Shown here one piece after another: positions 27,386 to 34,827 of a DNA stretch of 64,000 nt (position 1 is the stretch's first letter; the number at the start of each line of letters is the position of its first letter). Source of the stretch: PCRC01 sp040384665. GTDB lineage: Bacteria; Pseudomonadota; Gammaproteobacteria; Burkholderiales; Burkholderiaceae_C. The notes under the pieces are model-generated. The model was not told where the DNA came from. It saw nothing but the letters and a program-made list of their open reading frames with translations, and searched no databases. The translations under genes and the position numbers were made by a program. The stretch covers positions 67,137 to 131,136 of the forward strand of contig JAZKIY010000012.1 of NCBI GenBank assembly GCA_040384665.1. Reading direction: 5' to 3'.

Positions 27386-28237
27386 TCAACCGGCTTTGTC
27401 GATGAGGCACTGCGCCATGATGCGCGCCGCCTCGGCCATGCGCGGGCCGGGGCGCACCAGCATGTCGGAGTTCTCGATCGGGAACACACAGATGCGCTTG
27501 TCGTGCACCGCGCGGATGCGGTCCCAGCCGGGGCGCTGCGTCATGCCCTGAAAGTTGCGGTCACCGACCATGATGAGGTCCGGGTTGGCGCGCACCACAA
27601 ATTCGGGGTTGAGCTTGGGGAACGGGCCCAGCTCCGGCGGGATGATGTTCTGCACGCCCAGCCGCGTGAGTGTTTCGCCAATGAAGGACGAGGTGCCTGC
27701 ACCATAAGGCGCGCGGTTCACCTCAAAGTAGACCCGGGTTGCCTTGACGCGTGGTGGCAACGACTGCGCCGCGGCCGACACGCCAGCGTCGATCACGCGC
27801 CAGACCCGCAGCGCGTCGGGCACGTCGAGCAGTTCGCCGAGCTTGCCCAGCACGCGCCGCACATCGGCATGGGTCTTGGGTTCCAGCGCCACCACTTTCA
27901 CACCCAGCGCTTCCAGCCGGGCACTGGCGCGCGAGGCGGTGGCGAGCACCACCACATCCGGCTTCAGCGCGACCACGGCTTCGATGTTGGGGTCCAGCCC
28001 GCCGCCCACCACCGGCAGGGTTTTGACGAAGGCTGGCCAATTGGAATAACGGTCCACTCCGACCAGGCGCTGGCACTGGCCGAGTTCGCAAACGCTCTCG
28101 GTCAGCGACGGCAGCAGGCTGACGATGCGCTGCGGTGTTTTTTCGAAATGGACGACCACGCCACGGTCGTCGGTGACGTCCAGTGCCCACGTGTGGGTGG
28201 TCAGGGTGCACAGCAGCGCCAGCAAAAGGTGCTTCAT
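27386..28237 (-). CDS. btuF: Periplasmic cobalamin-binding protein
   Basis: Substrate-binding component of BtuCDF; 283 residues with a signal peptide (MKHLLLALLCTLTTHTWA). The fold is the helical-backbone class III type: TPQRIVSLLPSLTESVCELG, VGVDRYSNWP, PNIEAVVALKPDVVVLA and NPDLIMVGD are BtuF/TroA-like blocks. ATG 28237 overlaps the cobU stop as ATGA. Works with the btuC and btuD products encoded downstream. Confidence 0.9.
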   Translation of the reverse strand: MKHLLLALLCTLTTHTWALDVTDDRGVVVHFEKTPQRIVSLLPSLTESVCELGQCQRLVGVDRYSNWPAFVKTLPVVGGGLDPNIEAVVALKPDVVVLATASRASARLEALGVKVVALEPKTHADVRRVLGKLGELLDVPDALRVWRVIDAGVSAAAQSLPPRVKATRVYFEVNRAPYGAGTSSFIGETLTRLGVQNIIPPELGPFPKLNPEFVVRANPDLIMVGDRNFQGMTQRPGWDRIRAVHDKRICVFPIENSDMLVRPGPRMAEAARIMAQCLIDKAG

Positions 28238-28848
28238 TCGGAGTCTTTCAAAAAGAGCGGCAAACCCGCCGCCATCAGCGTGACGCGTTGGCACACGGCA
28301 GCAGCGCTCTGGTTCAGCCGACCGAGGGCATCCACAAAAGCACGCACCTCTCGGCCCATGGGAATGACGCCCAGTCCGATCTCGTTGCTGACCAGCACAA
28401 TGGGGCCGCTGGCGTTGTCAATTGCTCCTGAAAGAAGAGCAATACTGTTAGATTCCACTAGGGCTTGAAGCCGATTTGGCTTTAAATTGGTGGTGTCAAG
28501 CTCCCCAGAGGCCTCTTCCAGCGGCATGAGCCGGTTGGTGAGCCACAAGGTCAGGCAATCCACCACCAGCAGGGTGTTGGCGTGGCTGTGCAGCGCAATG
28601 GCCGAGGCCAGCGCCAGCGGCTCCTCCACGGTGGCCATGCCGGGCACGCGCTCGGCGCGGTCTTGCTGGTGGCGGGCGATGCGTTCGCGCATCTCGTCGT
28701 CCCAGGGCTGTGCGGTGGCGACCATCACCGCGCGGTGGGACGGGTCTTGCCACAACCAACGCCGCGCCAGGTCTTCTGCCCGACGCGACTTGCCACTTTT
28801 CTGCCCGCCGAGGATCAGCTCGGAGCGTGCCACCGACAGCTCAGCCAT
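28234..28848 (-). CDS. cobU: Adenosylcobinamide kinase / adenosylcobinamide-phosphate guanylyltransferase
   Basis: A bifunctional enzyme that phosphorylates adenosylcobinamide and attaches GMP; 204 residues. The P-loop is GGQKSGKS (14-21). VATAQPWDDEMRERIARHQQDR and VVDCLTLWLTN are diagnostic. LVSNEIGLGVIPMGREVRAF completes the core. The loop between RLMPLEE and GPIVLVSNE (about residues 112-147) is encoded largely by a copy of the dispersed repeat and reads LKPNRLQALVESN, which is unlike CobU elsewhere; the frame is intact. It overlaps the btuF-like gene upstream (8 bases) and btuF downstream (4 bases). Confidence 0.93.
   Translation of the reverse strand: MAELSVARSELILGGQKSGKSRRAEDLARRWLWQDPSHRAVMVATAQPWDDEMRERIARHQQDRAERVPGMATVEEPLALASAIALHSHANTLLVVDCLTLWLTNRLMPLEEASGELDTTNLKPNRLQALVESNSIALLSGAIDNASGPIVLVSNEIGLGVIPMGREVRAFVDALGRLNQSAAAVCQRVTLMAAGLPLFLKDSE
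28422..28490 (+). repeat. Dispersed repeat, copy B (in frame inside cobU)
   Basis: On the plus strand the element reads GAAGAGCAATACTGTTAGA, then TTCCACTAGGGCTTGAAGCC, then GATTTGGCTTTAAATT. It lies inside cobU, antisense to it, and adds codons without breaking the frame. It aligns closely with copies A (5507), C (38225) and D (61852). Confidence 0.65.
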
Positions 28849-29659
28849 GGGTTTTGCTCCAGTCCATCACGATGCGGTGCAGTTGCGCCACGCCATCGGT
28901 CAAAGCCGCAGGGCCAGGCTGCAGGATATCGGCCGATTTGATCTCGAACAGTTGCTGGTTTTTCACGGCCGGCACGTCCTGCCAACCAGGCCGCGCAGCG
29001 ACCTTCTCGGCACGGAATTTCTTGCCGCACCAGGAGCCCACAATGATGTCGGGTGCGCGCCGCACAACCTCGTCGCCGCTGGCGATGATGCGGTTCTTGC
29101 CCAGTGATTCTTTTGCCAGTTCAGGAAAACAATCGTCGCCACCGGCAATGCCCATCAGCTCCGAAACCCAGGCAATCGCGCTGATGTGCGGTTCGTCCCA
29201 CTCCTCGAAAAAGATGCGCGGGCGGCGTGGCAAAGCGGCAGCGGCATCCTGGATGGCCATGAGCTGTTCGCGCATGCCGTTGACCAGGGCCAGGCCTTTC
29301 TCGGCCTGGCCGACCATCGCCGCCACCTGCACCAGCATGGCAAAAATCTCGGCCACGCTGCGCTGGTTGAACACCGTCACCTGAATGCCATGGCGGATCA
29401 GCGCGGCCGCAATGTCGGCCTGCAGGTCGGAGAAGCCAAACACGCAGTCGGGTTTGAGTTCCAGAATTTTGTCGATCTTGGCGCTCAGGAAGGCACTGAC
29501 CTTGGGCTTCTCTTCCCGCGCGCGGCGGGGCCGCACGGTGTAGCCCGAGATGCCCACAATGCGCGCCTCTTCACCCAGCAAATACAGCCACTCGGTGGTT
29601 TCTTCGGTCAGGCAGACGATGCGCTGCGGGCCGTGGGGAAAGGCAAAGCGTTCGGTCAT
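28841..29659 (-). CDS. BtuF-like cobalamin-binding protein without a signal peptide
   Basis: A class III binding-protein fold of 272 residues: PQRIVCLTEETTEWLYLLGE, IVGISGYTVRPRRA, IDKILELKPDCVFGFSD and APDIIVGSWCGKKF. It starts MTERFAFPHGPQRI, directly at the first strand of the domain, with no signal peptide or lipobox, so it should stay in the cytoplasm. ATG 29659 overlaps the cobB stop as ATGA; a longer start would run through cobB. Cytoplasmic BtuF-like proteins could carry corrinoids between the salvage enzymes, but this is inference. It is distinct from the secreted BtuF encoded 600 bases downstream. Confidence 0.75.
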   Translation of the reverse strand: MTERFAFPHGPQRIVCLTEETTEWLYLLGEEARIVGISGYTVRPRRAREEKPKVSAFLSAKIDKILELKPDCVFGFSDLQADIAAALIRHGIQVTVFNQRSVAEIFAMLVQVAAMVGQAEKGLALVNGMREQLMAIQDAAAALPRRPRIFFEEWDEPHISAIAWVSELMGIAGGDDCFPELAKESLGKNRIIASGDEVVRRAPDIIVGSWCGKKFRAEKVAARPGWQDVPAVKNQQLFEIKSADILQPGPAALTDGVAQLHRIVMDWSKTHG

Positions 29660-30999
29660 GGTGCAGGCATTGTGGCGCTGCGCAGGAACAGCGACGCCAC
29701 CGCGGCAGGGCTGGACGGGAACCACGCATGGAAATAACTGGCGCCAATCGAACCGTGGCGGTACAGCGCTTCACCCGGCCCAGGCCGGCCGGGCGATGTG
29801 GTGCGGCCCGCCGGTTGCAGTGGTGTGTCGCAGGTGGAGTAATGGAAGGTGTGGCCGCGCAAGGTGCCCTCTTTCACGCCTGCCAGCACCAGTTGCTGCG
29901 GGCCGAGCGCGGCCAGGCGTTGTTGCAGCGTGACCTGGCCGGGCAGCAAACCCCACATCGCGTGCGCCACACCGTCTTTGCCTTGCAGTTGTTCAAACAG
30001 CACCATCATGCCGCCACACTCGGCCCAGACCGGTTTGTGGGCCGCCACGTGCTGCTGGAGGTCGTCGCGCAGCGCGGTGTTGGCCGACAAACGCTCGGCA
30101 TGCAGTTCGGGGTAACCGCCGGGCAACCACACGGCGTCGCACGCGGGCAAGGCCGCGTCGGCCAGCGGTGAGAAAAACACCAGCTCTGCGCCGAGGGCAC
30201 GCAGGCAGTCCAGGTTGGCGTCGTACACGAAGCAGAACGCGGCATCGCGGGCGATGGCGATGGTGGTGCCGTGCAGCAGCGCTGGGGCTGGGGGTGTCGC
30301 GTTGGGCGCGGTGAAGCCCACCTGCCAACGCTGCAAATCGTCGGTGCCCATCTGGCCCAGCAGGGTGCGCGCCAGCGCATCGGCGGCAGCGTCGAGCCGG
30401 GCCAGTGCGTCGCCCACCTCGCTGGCGGCCACCAGCCCCAAGTGGCGTTCTGGCAGAGAAAAATCGGTTTGGCGGGGCAAGGCGCCCAACCAGTGTTCGG
30501 GGTCGCGCACGCTGTCCTGCAGCATGCCGGCATGGCGAACGCTGGCCACGCGGTTGGCCAGCACACCGGCCCAGCGCAGACCGGGGCGGTAGTGCTGCAG
30601 GCCAAAGGCCAGCGCACCAAAGGTGCCGGCCATGGCCGACGCGTCCACCACCGCCAGCACCGGCAAGCCAAAACGCTGCGCGAGGTCGGCCGCGCTCGGT
30701 TCGCCGTCAAACAGGCCCATCACGCCTTCGACGATCAGCAGGTCGGCGTCGCCGGCCGCAGCAAACAGCCGGGCGCGGCAGTCGGCCTCGCCGGTCATCC
30801 ACAAATCGAGCTGGTAGACCGGCGCGCCGCTGGCCAGTGTGAGCCAGTGCGGGTCCAGAAAATCGGGCCCGCACTTGAACACCCGCACACGCCGCCCAGC
30901 CCGCGTGTGCAGCCGGGCCAGTGCCGCCGTCACCGTGGTTTTGCCCTGACCAGACGCCGGGGCCGCCACGAGGATGGCGGGACAGGTGTGGGTCGTCAC
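29656..30999 (-). CDS. cobB: Cobyrinate a,c-diamide synthase
   Basis: Glutamine-dependent amidation of the a and c carboxylates of the corrin ring (CobB/CbiA family); 447 residues. The N-terminal ATPase domain has APASGQGKTTVTAAL and FKCGPDFLDPHWL. The C-terminal glutaminase domain has its Cys in WAECGGMMVL (C328) and WLPGGYPELHAE. It starts three bases after btuB and overlaps the btuF-like gene. With cobQ it completes all corrin amidations. Confidence 0.94.
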   Translation of the reverse strand: MTTHTCPAILVAAPASGQGKTTVTAALARLHTRAGRRVRVFKCGPDFLDPHWLTLASGAPVYQLDLWMTGEADCRARLFAAAGDADLLIVEGVMGLFDGEPSAADLAQRFGLPVLAVVDASAMAGTFGALAFGLQHYRPGLRWAGVLANRVASVRHAGMLQDSVRDPEHWLGALPRQTDFSLPERHLGLVAASEVGDALARLDAAADALARTLLGQMGTDDLQRWQVGFTAPNATPPAPALLHGTTIAIARDAAFCFVYDANLDCLRALGAELVFFSPLADAALPACDAVWLPGGYPELHAERLSANTALRDDLQQHVAAHKPVWAECGGMMVLFEQLQGKDGVAHAMWGLLPGQVTLQQRLAALGPQQLVLAGVKEGTLRGHTFHYSTCDTPLQPAGRTTSPGRPGPGEALYRHGSIGASYFHAWFPSSPAAVASLFLRSATMPAP

Positions 31000-31002
31000 G
31001 GT

Positions 31003-32835
31003 TTACTTCGGCGTGTAGCGCAGTGTGAGGTACACCGTGCGGCCCGACTGGTTGTAGCCATAAGCCGTCTCGTAGGTGCGGTCGGTCAGGTTGTTGAGCG
31101 AGGCCTGCAGCTTCCACTCCTTGCTGAGCGTGTAACCAGCGTTCAGGTCCAGCGTGACGTAGCTGGGCAACGCGCGGGCCGGGGTGTTGTTGGCATCGTC
31201 GAAACGCTCGCCCACGTACAGCAGCGAGGTGCCGAACTGCCAGGCGCCCAGGGTGTAGTCGGCGCCCAGCGTCACCTGCTCGTCCGCGCGGCGTGCCAGC
31301 TTGCGGCCATTCAGCTCGTTGCGCGGGTCCAGCAGGTCCAGCGCGCCCCGCAGTTGCAGGTTGCCAAAGCGGCCGTCGTACGACAGCGTATAGCCGTCGA
31401 TGCGCGCACGCGGCACCTGCGACGCTGTGGTGGTGTTGCTGATGAAGCCACGGATCTGGTTGTCAAAGCGCACCAGTTTCAGCTGGTGATCGCCCTGGGT
31501 GTAGGTCACACCCACATCGGTGTTCCGGCCACGCTCGGGCTGCAGCAAGGGGTTGCCGAAGTTCGGGAAGTACAGCTGGTTGAACGACGGTGCGACAAAG
31601 CTGGTGCCATGCGACACCTGCGCCCGCCAGGCTGGCGTGAACTGGTAGGCATAGCCGGCAAAGTAGGTGTTGGCGTTGCCGAATTGTGAGTTGCGGTCGC
31701 GCCGCACGTTGGCTTGCCAGCTGTGGCCAGCCTGGCTGCCATTCAGGCCGACGAAGCCGGAGGTGATGGTGCGTTCCGACACCGGGTAGGGCGTGGTGCT
31801 CTCGATCTTCTGCTCGCGCTGCTCCAGCCCCAGCACCGCCACGCCAATCGGCGTGCTCACATTGTTCTGCCAGCTCAGCTCGTTCTGCCGGGTGTTGAAC
31901 CGGTTCGGGCTCGCCGCCACGATGGAGGCCGATTTGTCGGCGCTGGTGCTGGCCCGCAGCTCGGTCTGCCAGTCGCTGGTGATTTTGCCTTTCAGGCCCA
32001 GGCTGGCGACCTGGGTCTTGATTGCGGTGCGCGCGTCCCGGTTCGGGCCGTCGTCGAGTTGCACCTCGCCATCGGCGTACAGCAGGTTGCCACTGACCGA
32101 CCAGTCGGGCGTCAGCTGGTAGCTGATCGAACCCGACAACGACTCCTGGTCGAAGCCATCGCGGTCGGGGTTGAAACTGGTACCAGGCAAGTGTGAATTG
32201 GTCGAAGAAAAACCTTTTTCGCGCAGCTTCTGCACACCAAACGAATACCGCAACCCACCCTCACCGCCGGAGGCGCCCGTCGCCAATGTCACGTGGTTGT
32301 TGCTGCCCACGGTGGCCGACGCGTAGGGCGCAAAGCCCGCCGCGCCGCGCCGGGTGAACACCTGCACCACACCGCCCACGCCCTCGCTGCCGTACAGCGC
32401 AGAGGCCGGGCCTTTCAGCACCTCCACACGCTCGATCATGTCGACCGGGATGTTGTCGTAGTTGGGTTGACCCGCCGTGGCCGAGCCGAAGCGCACCCCG
32501 TCAATCAGCAAGATGGTGTGGCGGCTCTCGGTACCACGGATGAACAGGGTTGAGTTTTTGCCCAGGCCCCCGTTGGCGGTGGTCTGCAGACCGGCGTTGC
32601 GCGCCAGCAGCTCGCTCAGCGTGCGCGCGGTCGATGCCTCGATGGCGGCACGGTCGACCACCACCACGTCGCTGACGACTTCGTCCACACGGGTGGCGGT
32701 GCGGGTGGCGGTGATCACGGTTTCAGAGAGCCGTTTTTCAGCCGACGGAACGTCGCTTTGGGCCAGCGAGGGGAATGCGGCGGCCAAGGCCATGGGCACG
32801 GTGGCCAGGCGCAGCGTGCGCGAAAAGATTTTCAT
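31003..32835 (-). CDS. btuB: TonB-dependent vitamin B12 receptor
   Basis: An outer-membrane corrinoid transporter of 610 residues, the same size class as E. coli BtuB. It has a signal peptide (to about residue 26, FPSLAQ), a TonB-box-like ETVITATRT, and plug motifs TLSELLARNAGLQTT, LFIRGTESRHTILLIDGVRFG and IERVEVLKGPASALYGSEGVGGVVQV. The last strand ends TLRYTPK. It is the first gene after riboswitch 2. ATG 32835 lacks a good ribosome site, consistent with riboswitch-controlled initiation from a structured leader. Confidence 0.93.
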   Translation of the reverse strand: MKIFSRTLRLATVPMALAAAFPSLAQSDVPSAEKRLSETVITATRTATRVDEVVSDVVVVDRAAIEASTARTLSELLARNAGLQTTANGGLGKNSTLFIRGTESRHTILLIDGVRFGSATAGQPNYDNIPVDMIERVEVLKGPASALYGSEGVGGVVQVFTRRGAAGFAPYASATVGSNNHVTLATGASGGEGGLRYSFGVQKLREKGFSSTNSHLPGTSFNPDRDGFDQESLSGSISYQLTPDWSVSGNLLYADGEVQLDDGPNRDARTAIKTQVASLGLKGKITSDWQTELRASTSADKSASIVAASPNRFNTRQNELSWQNNVSTPIGVAVLGLEQREQKIESTTPYPVSERTITSGFVGLNGSQAGHSWQANVRRDRNSQFGNANTYFAGYAYQFTPAWRAQVSHGTSFVAPSFNQLYFPNFGNPLLQPERGRNTDVGVTYTQGDHQLKLVRFDNQIRGFISNTTTASQVPRARIDGYTLSYDGRFGNLQLRGALDLLDPRNELNGRKLARRADEQVTLGADYTLGAWQFGTSLLYVGERFDDANNTPARALPSYVTLDLNAGYTLSKEWKLQASLNNLTDRTYETAYGYNQSGRTVYLTLRYTPK

Positions 32836-32864
32836 AACAGTGGAACAGGTGAAAGTGCCCTCAC

Positions 32865-33165
32865 CGGCTTCCCCGCCGGTGCATGGACGTCAAGGTTGTG
32901 CGGCTTTTCTCAGACGCACGACCACCTTGTTGGCCGGTATCCGGGCTGGTGGTGCTGCTGCCATCGCCTTCCCAGCACACACCCTGTGGGCGTGCAGCCA
33001 GTGGCCAAAGATGACAGCTGAGACAGGCCATGGCGTGGTGCCGTGCCTGCCCCGTCCACTTACCGTTGCGGGGGCAGCGCAGGTTAGGTTGGCCATGCCG
33101 GCCTTCCCCCCTGCTTCCCGTTGAACTGCAGCGTGTGAACCACACCGCGAGCACCAACCTGCGTA
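32865..33165 (-). promoter_or_regulatory. Cobalamin riboswitch 2 (aptamer plus expression platform)
   Basis: On the minus strand: TTCAACGGGAAGCAGGGGGG, CCCCCGCAACGGTAAG, the B12 box GCCACTGG, and GCCCGGATACCGGCC, in the canonical order. Downstream are GTGCG...CGCAC and ACCGGC-GGGGAA-GCCGGT hairpins that match those of riboswitch 1. It controls btuB and the genes behind it. No U-rich terminator follows, so translational control is likely. Confidence 0.93.
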
Positions 33166-33170
33166 TTTTA
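33165..33170 (-). promoter_or_regulatory. Candidate -10 element for riboswitch 2
   Basis: TAAAAT on the minus strand lies about 10 bases before TTGGTGCTCGCG. It faces away from another TAAAAT at 33194-33199 that could serve the zapB-like gene, so the two promoters are back to back. A -35 box is not convincing. Confidence 0.4.
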
Positions 33171-33209
33171 CGTTCCAAATTCCGGGTGCCCCCTAAAATG
33201 GCCTCCGCC

Positions 33210-33431
33210 ATGTCGCAATCCGCACAAATTGACCAGATCGCCGAACGGGTGGACCGCCTGCTGGTTCGCTACGAGGAACTGCAGCGCACCAACGACCTGT
33301 TGACCGCGCGGCTTGAAGTCACGCGACAGGAACGCGACTCCCTGCAGTCGCGCCTGAACGCGGCCCGCAGCCGGGTTGAAGCCCTGCTGGAACGCTTGCC
33401 GGAAGACGCTCCCCCCAAGGACGCCGCATGA
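33210..33431 (+). CDS. ZapB-like / TIGR02449-type coiled-coil protein upstream of zapA
   Basis: A 73-residue, almost wholly coiled-coil protein: IDQIAERVDRLLVRYEELQRTNDLLTARL with further heptads to VEALLERL. Such small proteins sit directly before zapA in many beta- and gammaproteobacteria and are thought to act at the divisome. It overlaps zapA by four bases (ATGA). ATG 33210 is preferred; ATG 33198 lies inside a TAAAAT promoter-like box and would give MASAMSQ. The leader would be very short, so the message may be nearly leaderless. Confidence 0.8.
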   Translation: MSQSAQIDQIAERVDRLLVRYEELQRTNDLLTARLEVTRQERDSLQSRLNAARSRVEALLERLPEDAPPKDAA

Positions 33432-33763
33432 AGCAACTCGAAGTGCAGATCATGGGCCAGAGCTACCTGCTGGGCTGCCCCGAGGGTGGCGACGGCAAGC
33501 TGCTGGACGCGGTGGAAAAGGTCGACACCGCGATGTGCAAGATCCGCGATGCCGGCAAGGTGAAAGCACGCGACCGCATCGCCGTGCTGGCCGCACTCAA
33601 CCTCGCCTTCGAGGTGCCAGACGTGACCCATGCGCCCGCGCCCACCACGGCCCCTGCCACGCAGCCTACGTCCGCCCACAGCGACGGTCCGGCCGACCCC
33701 CGGCTGGCCCAACTGGTCGCCCGGCTCGACCAGGTGCTGACCGGCGACGGCCAGCTCCTGTAG
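33428..33763 (+). CDS. zapA: Cell division protein ZapA
   Basis: A FtsZ-ring-associated protein of 111 residues that bundles FtsZ filaments. The ZapA head is VQIMGQSYLLGCPEGGDGKLLDAVEKVD, followed by the helix DRIAVLAALNLAFEV. The C-terminal half contains a Pro/Thr/Ala-rich linker (HAPAPTTAPATQPTSAH) before a short final helix; this linker is longer than in E. coli ZapA. It precedes 6S RNA, as is usual. Confidence 0.92.
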   Translation: MKQLEVQIMGQSYLLGCPEGGDGKLLDAVEKVDTAMCKIRDAGKVKARDRIAVLAALNLAFEVPDVTHAPAPTTAPATQPTSAHSDGPADPRLAQLVARLDQVLTGDGQLL

Positions 33764-33800
33764 GCCAGCACGCTGGGCTGCCAAGGCCTACAATCAAATT

Positions 33801-33972
33801 GTCTGCGGTTGCGTGCCGGGCTTTATATTTCCTTGAACCAATGCTCTTAGAGCACGGGCTTGGTAAATTGCCCGACGGGTGTGATCATCTCGCGTCAGAT
33901 GAACCCGAAGTCTGGCTGCCCTCGCCCACCTGAACCCTGCGTTCAGGATGACGGTCCGGTGGCGACCGCAGA
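33801..33972 (+). ncRNA. ssrS: 6S RNA
   Basis: The region after zapA has no ORF but folds as a long closed hairpin. The ends pair: GTCTGCGGTTGC (from 33801) with GCGACCGCAGAC (to 33972), with one G-U pair. The internal arms carry the open-complex mimic expected of 6S RNA, for example TGCCGGGCTTTATATTTC near the 5' side and GGATGACGGTCCGG near the 3' side. A TACAAT -10 box lies at 33789-33794, seven bases before the 5' end. 6S RNA binds sigma70-RNA polymerase in stationary phase. The position behind zapA is conserved in many proteobacteria. About 172 nt. Confidence 0.85.
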
Positions 33973-34001
33973 CACCTATTCTTCCCACGCCCTTTCTCCC
34001 T

Positions 34002-34820
34002 ATGCCGTTCGAACCCCTGCTGATCGTTGAACTCGCCGTGCTCGGCCTTGGCACCGGTTTCCTCGCCGGCCTGCTCGGCATTGGCGGTGGCATGCTGATG
34101 GTGCCCTTCATCACCATCATCCTGTCGGGCCGCGGCGTCGGCCCCGACCTGGCGGTCAAGATGGCGATTGCCACCTCGATGGCGACCATCATCTTCACCT
34201 CCATCTCCAGCGTGCGCGCCCACCACCAGCGCGGCGCGGTGCGCTGGGATTTGGTCAAGGGGCTGGCACCCGGCATCGTCATTGGCAGCATGGTGGGCAG
34301 CCTGGGCGTGTTCGCCATCCTCAAGGGCTCGTGGCTCGCACTGTTTTTTGCCGCCTTCGTCAGCTTCTCGGCCACCCAGATGTTTTTGGATAAAAAGCCT
34401 GCGCCCACACGCCAGATGCCCGGCGTGCCCGGCCAGTTGGCGGCGGGGGGCTTCATTGGTTTTCTGTCGGGCCTGGTGGGCGCCGGTGGCGGTTTTGTCA
34501 GCGTGCCGTTCATGACCTGGTGCAATGTGGCCATCCACAACGCGGTGGCCACCAGTGCGGCGCTGGGTTTTCCAATTGCGCTGGCCAATGTGGTGGGCTA
34601 TGCCATCAGCGGCCAGGGCGTGCAGAACCTGCCGGCCTACTCGTTTGGCTACATCTGGCTGCCGGCACTGGCCGTGATCGCCATCTGCAGCGTGTTCACC
34701 GCACCGCTGGGTGCGAAAGCGGCACACAACCTGCCCGTGAAAAAACTCAAACGCGTGTTCGCCAGCATCCTGTACCTGCTGGCAGCCTACATGCTCTACA
34801 AAGGCCTGACCTCGGTCTGA
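34002..34820 (+). CDS. TSUP / TauE-SafE family membrane exporter
   Basis: An inner-membrane protein of 272 residues with about seven to eight helices in two repeats. The repeated family motif appears as GFLAGLLGIGGGMLMVPF (first half) and GFLSGLVGAGGGFVSVPF (second half). These carriers export sulfite, sulfoacetate and related organosulfur anions, or take up small anions. ATG 34002 gives a clean N-terminus; the frame upstream overlaps 6S RNA. The substrate cannot be told. Confidence 0.88.
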   Translation: MPFEPLLIVELAVLGLGTGFLAGLLGIGGGMLMVPFITIILSGRGVGPDLAVKMAIATSMATIIFTSISSVRAHHQRGAVRWDLVKGLAPGIVIGSMVGSLGVFAILKGSWLALFFAAFVSFSATQMFLDKKPAPTRQMPGVPGQLAAGGFIGFLSGLVGAGGGFVSVPFMTWCNVAIHNAVATSAALGFPIALANVVGYAISGQGVQNLPAYSFGYIWLPALAVIAICSVFTAPLGAKAAHNLPVKKLKRVFASILYLLAAYMLYKGLTSV

Positions 34821-34827
34821 ACCAGGC

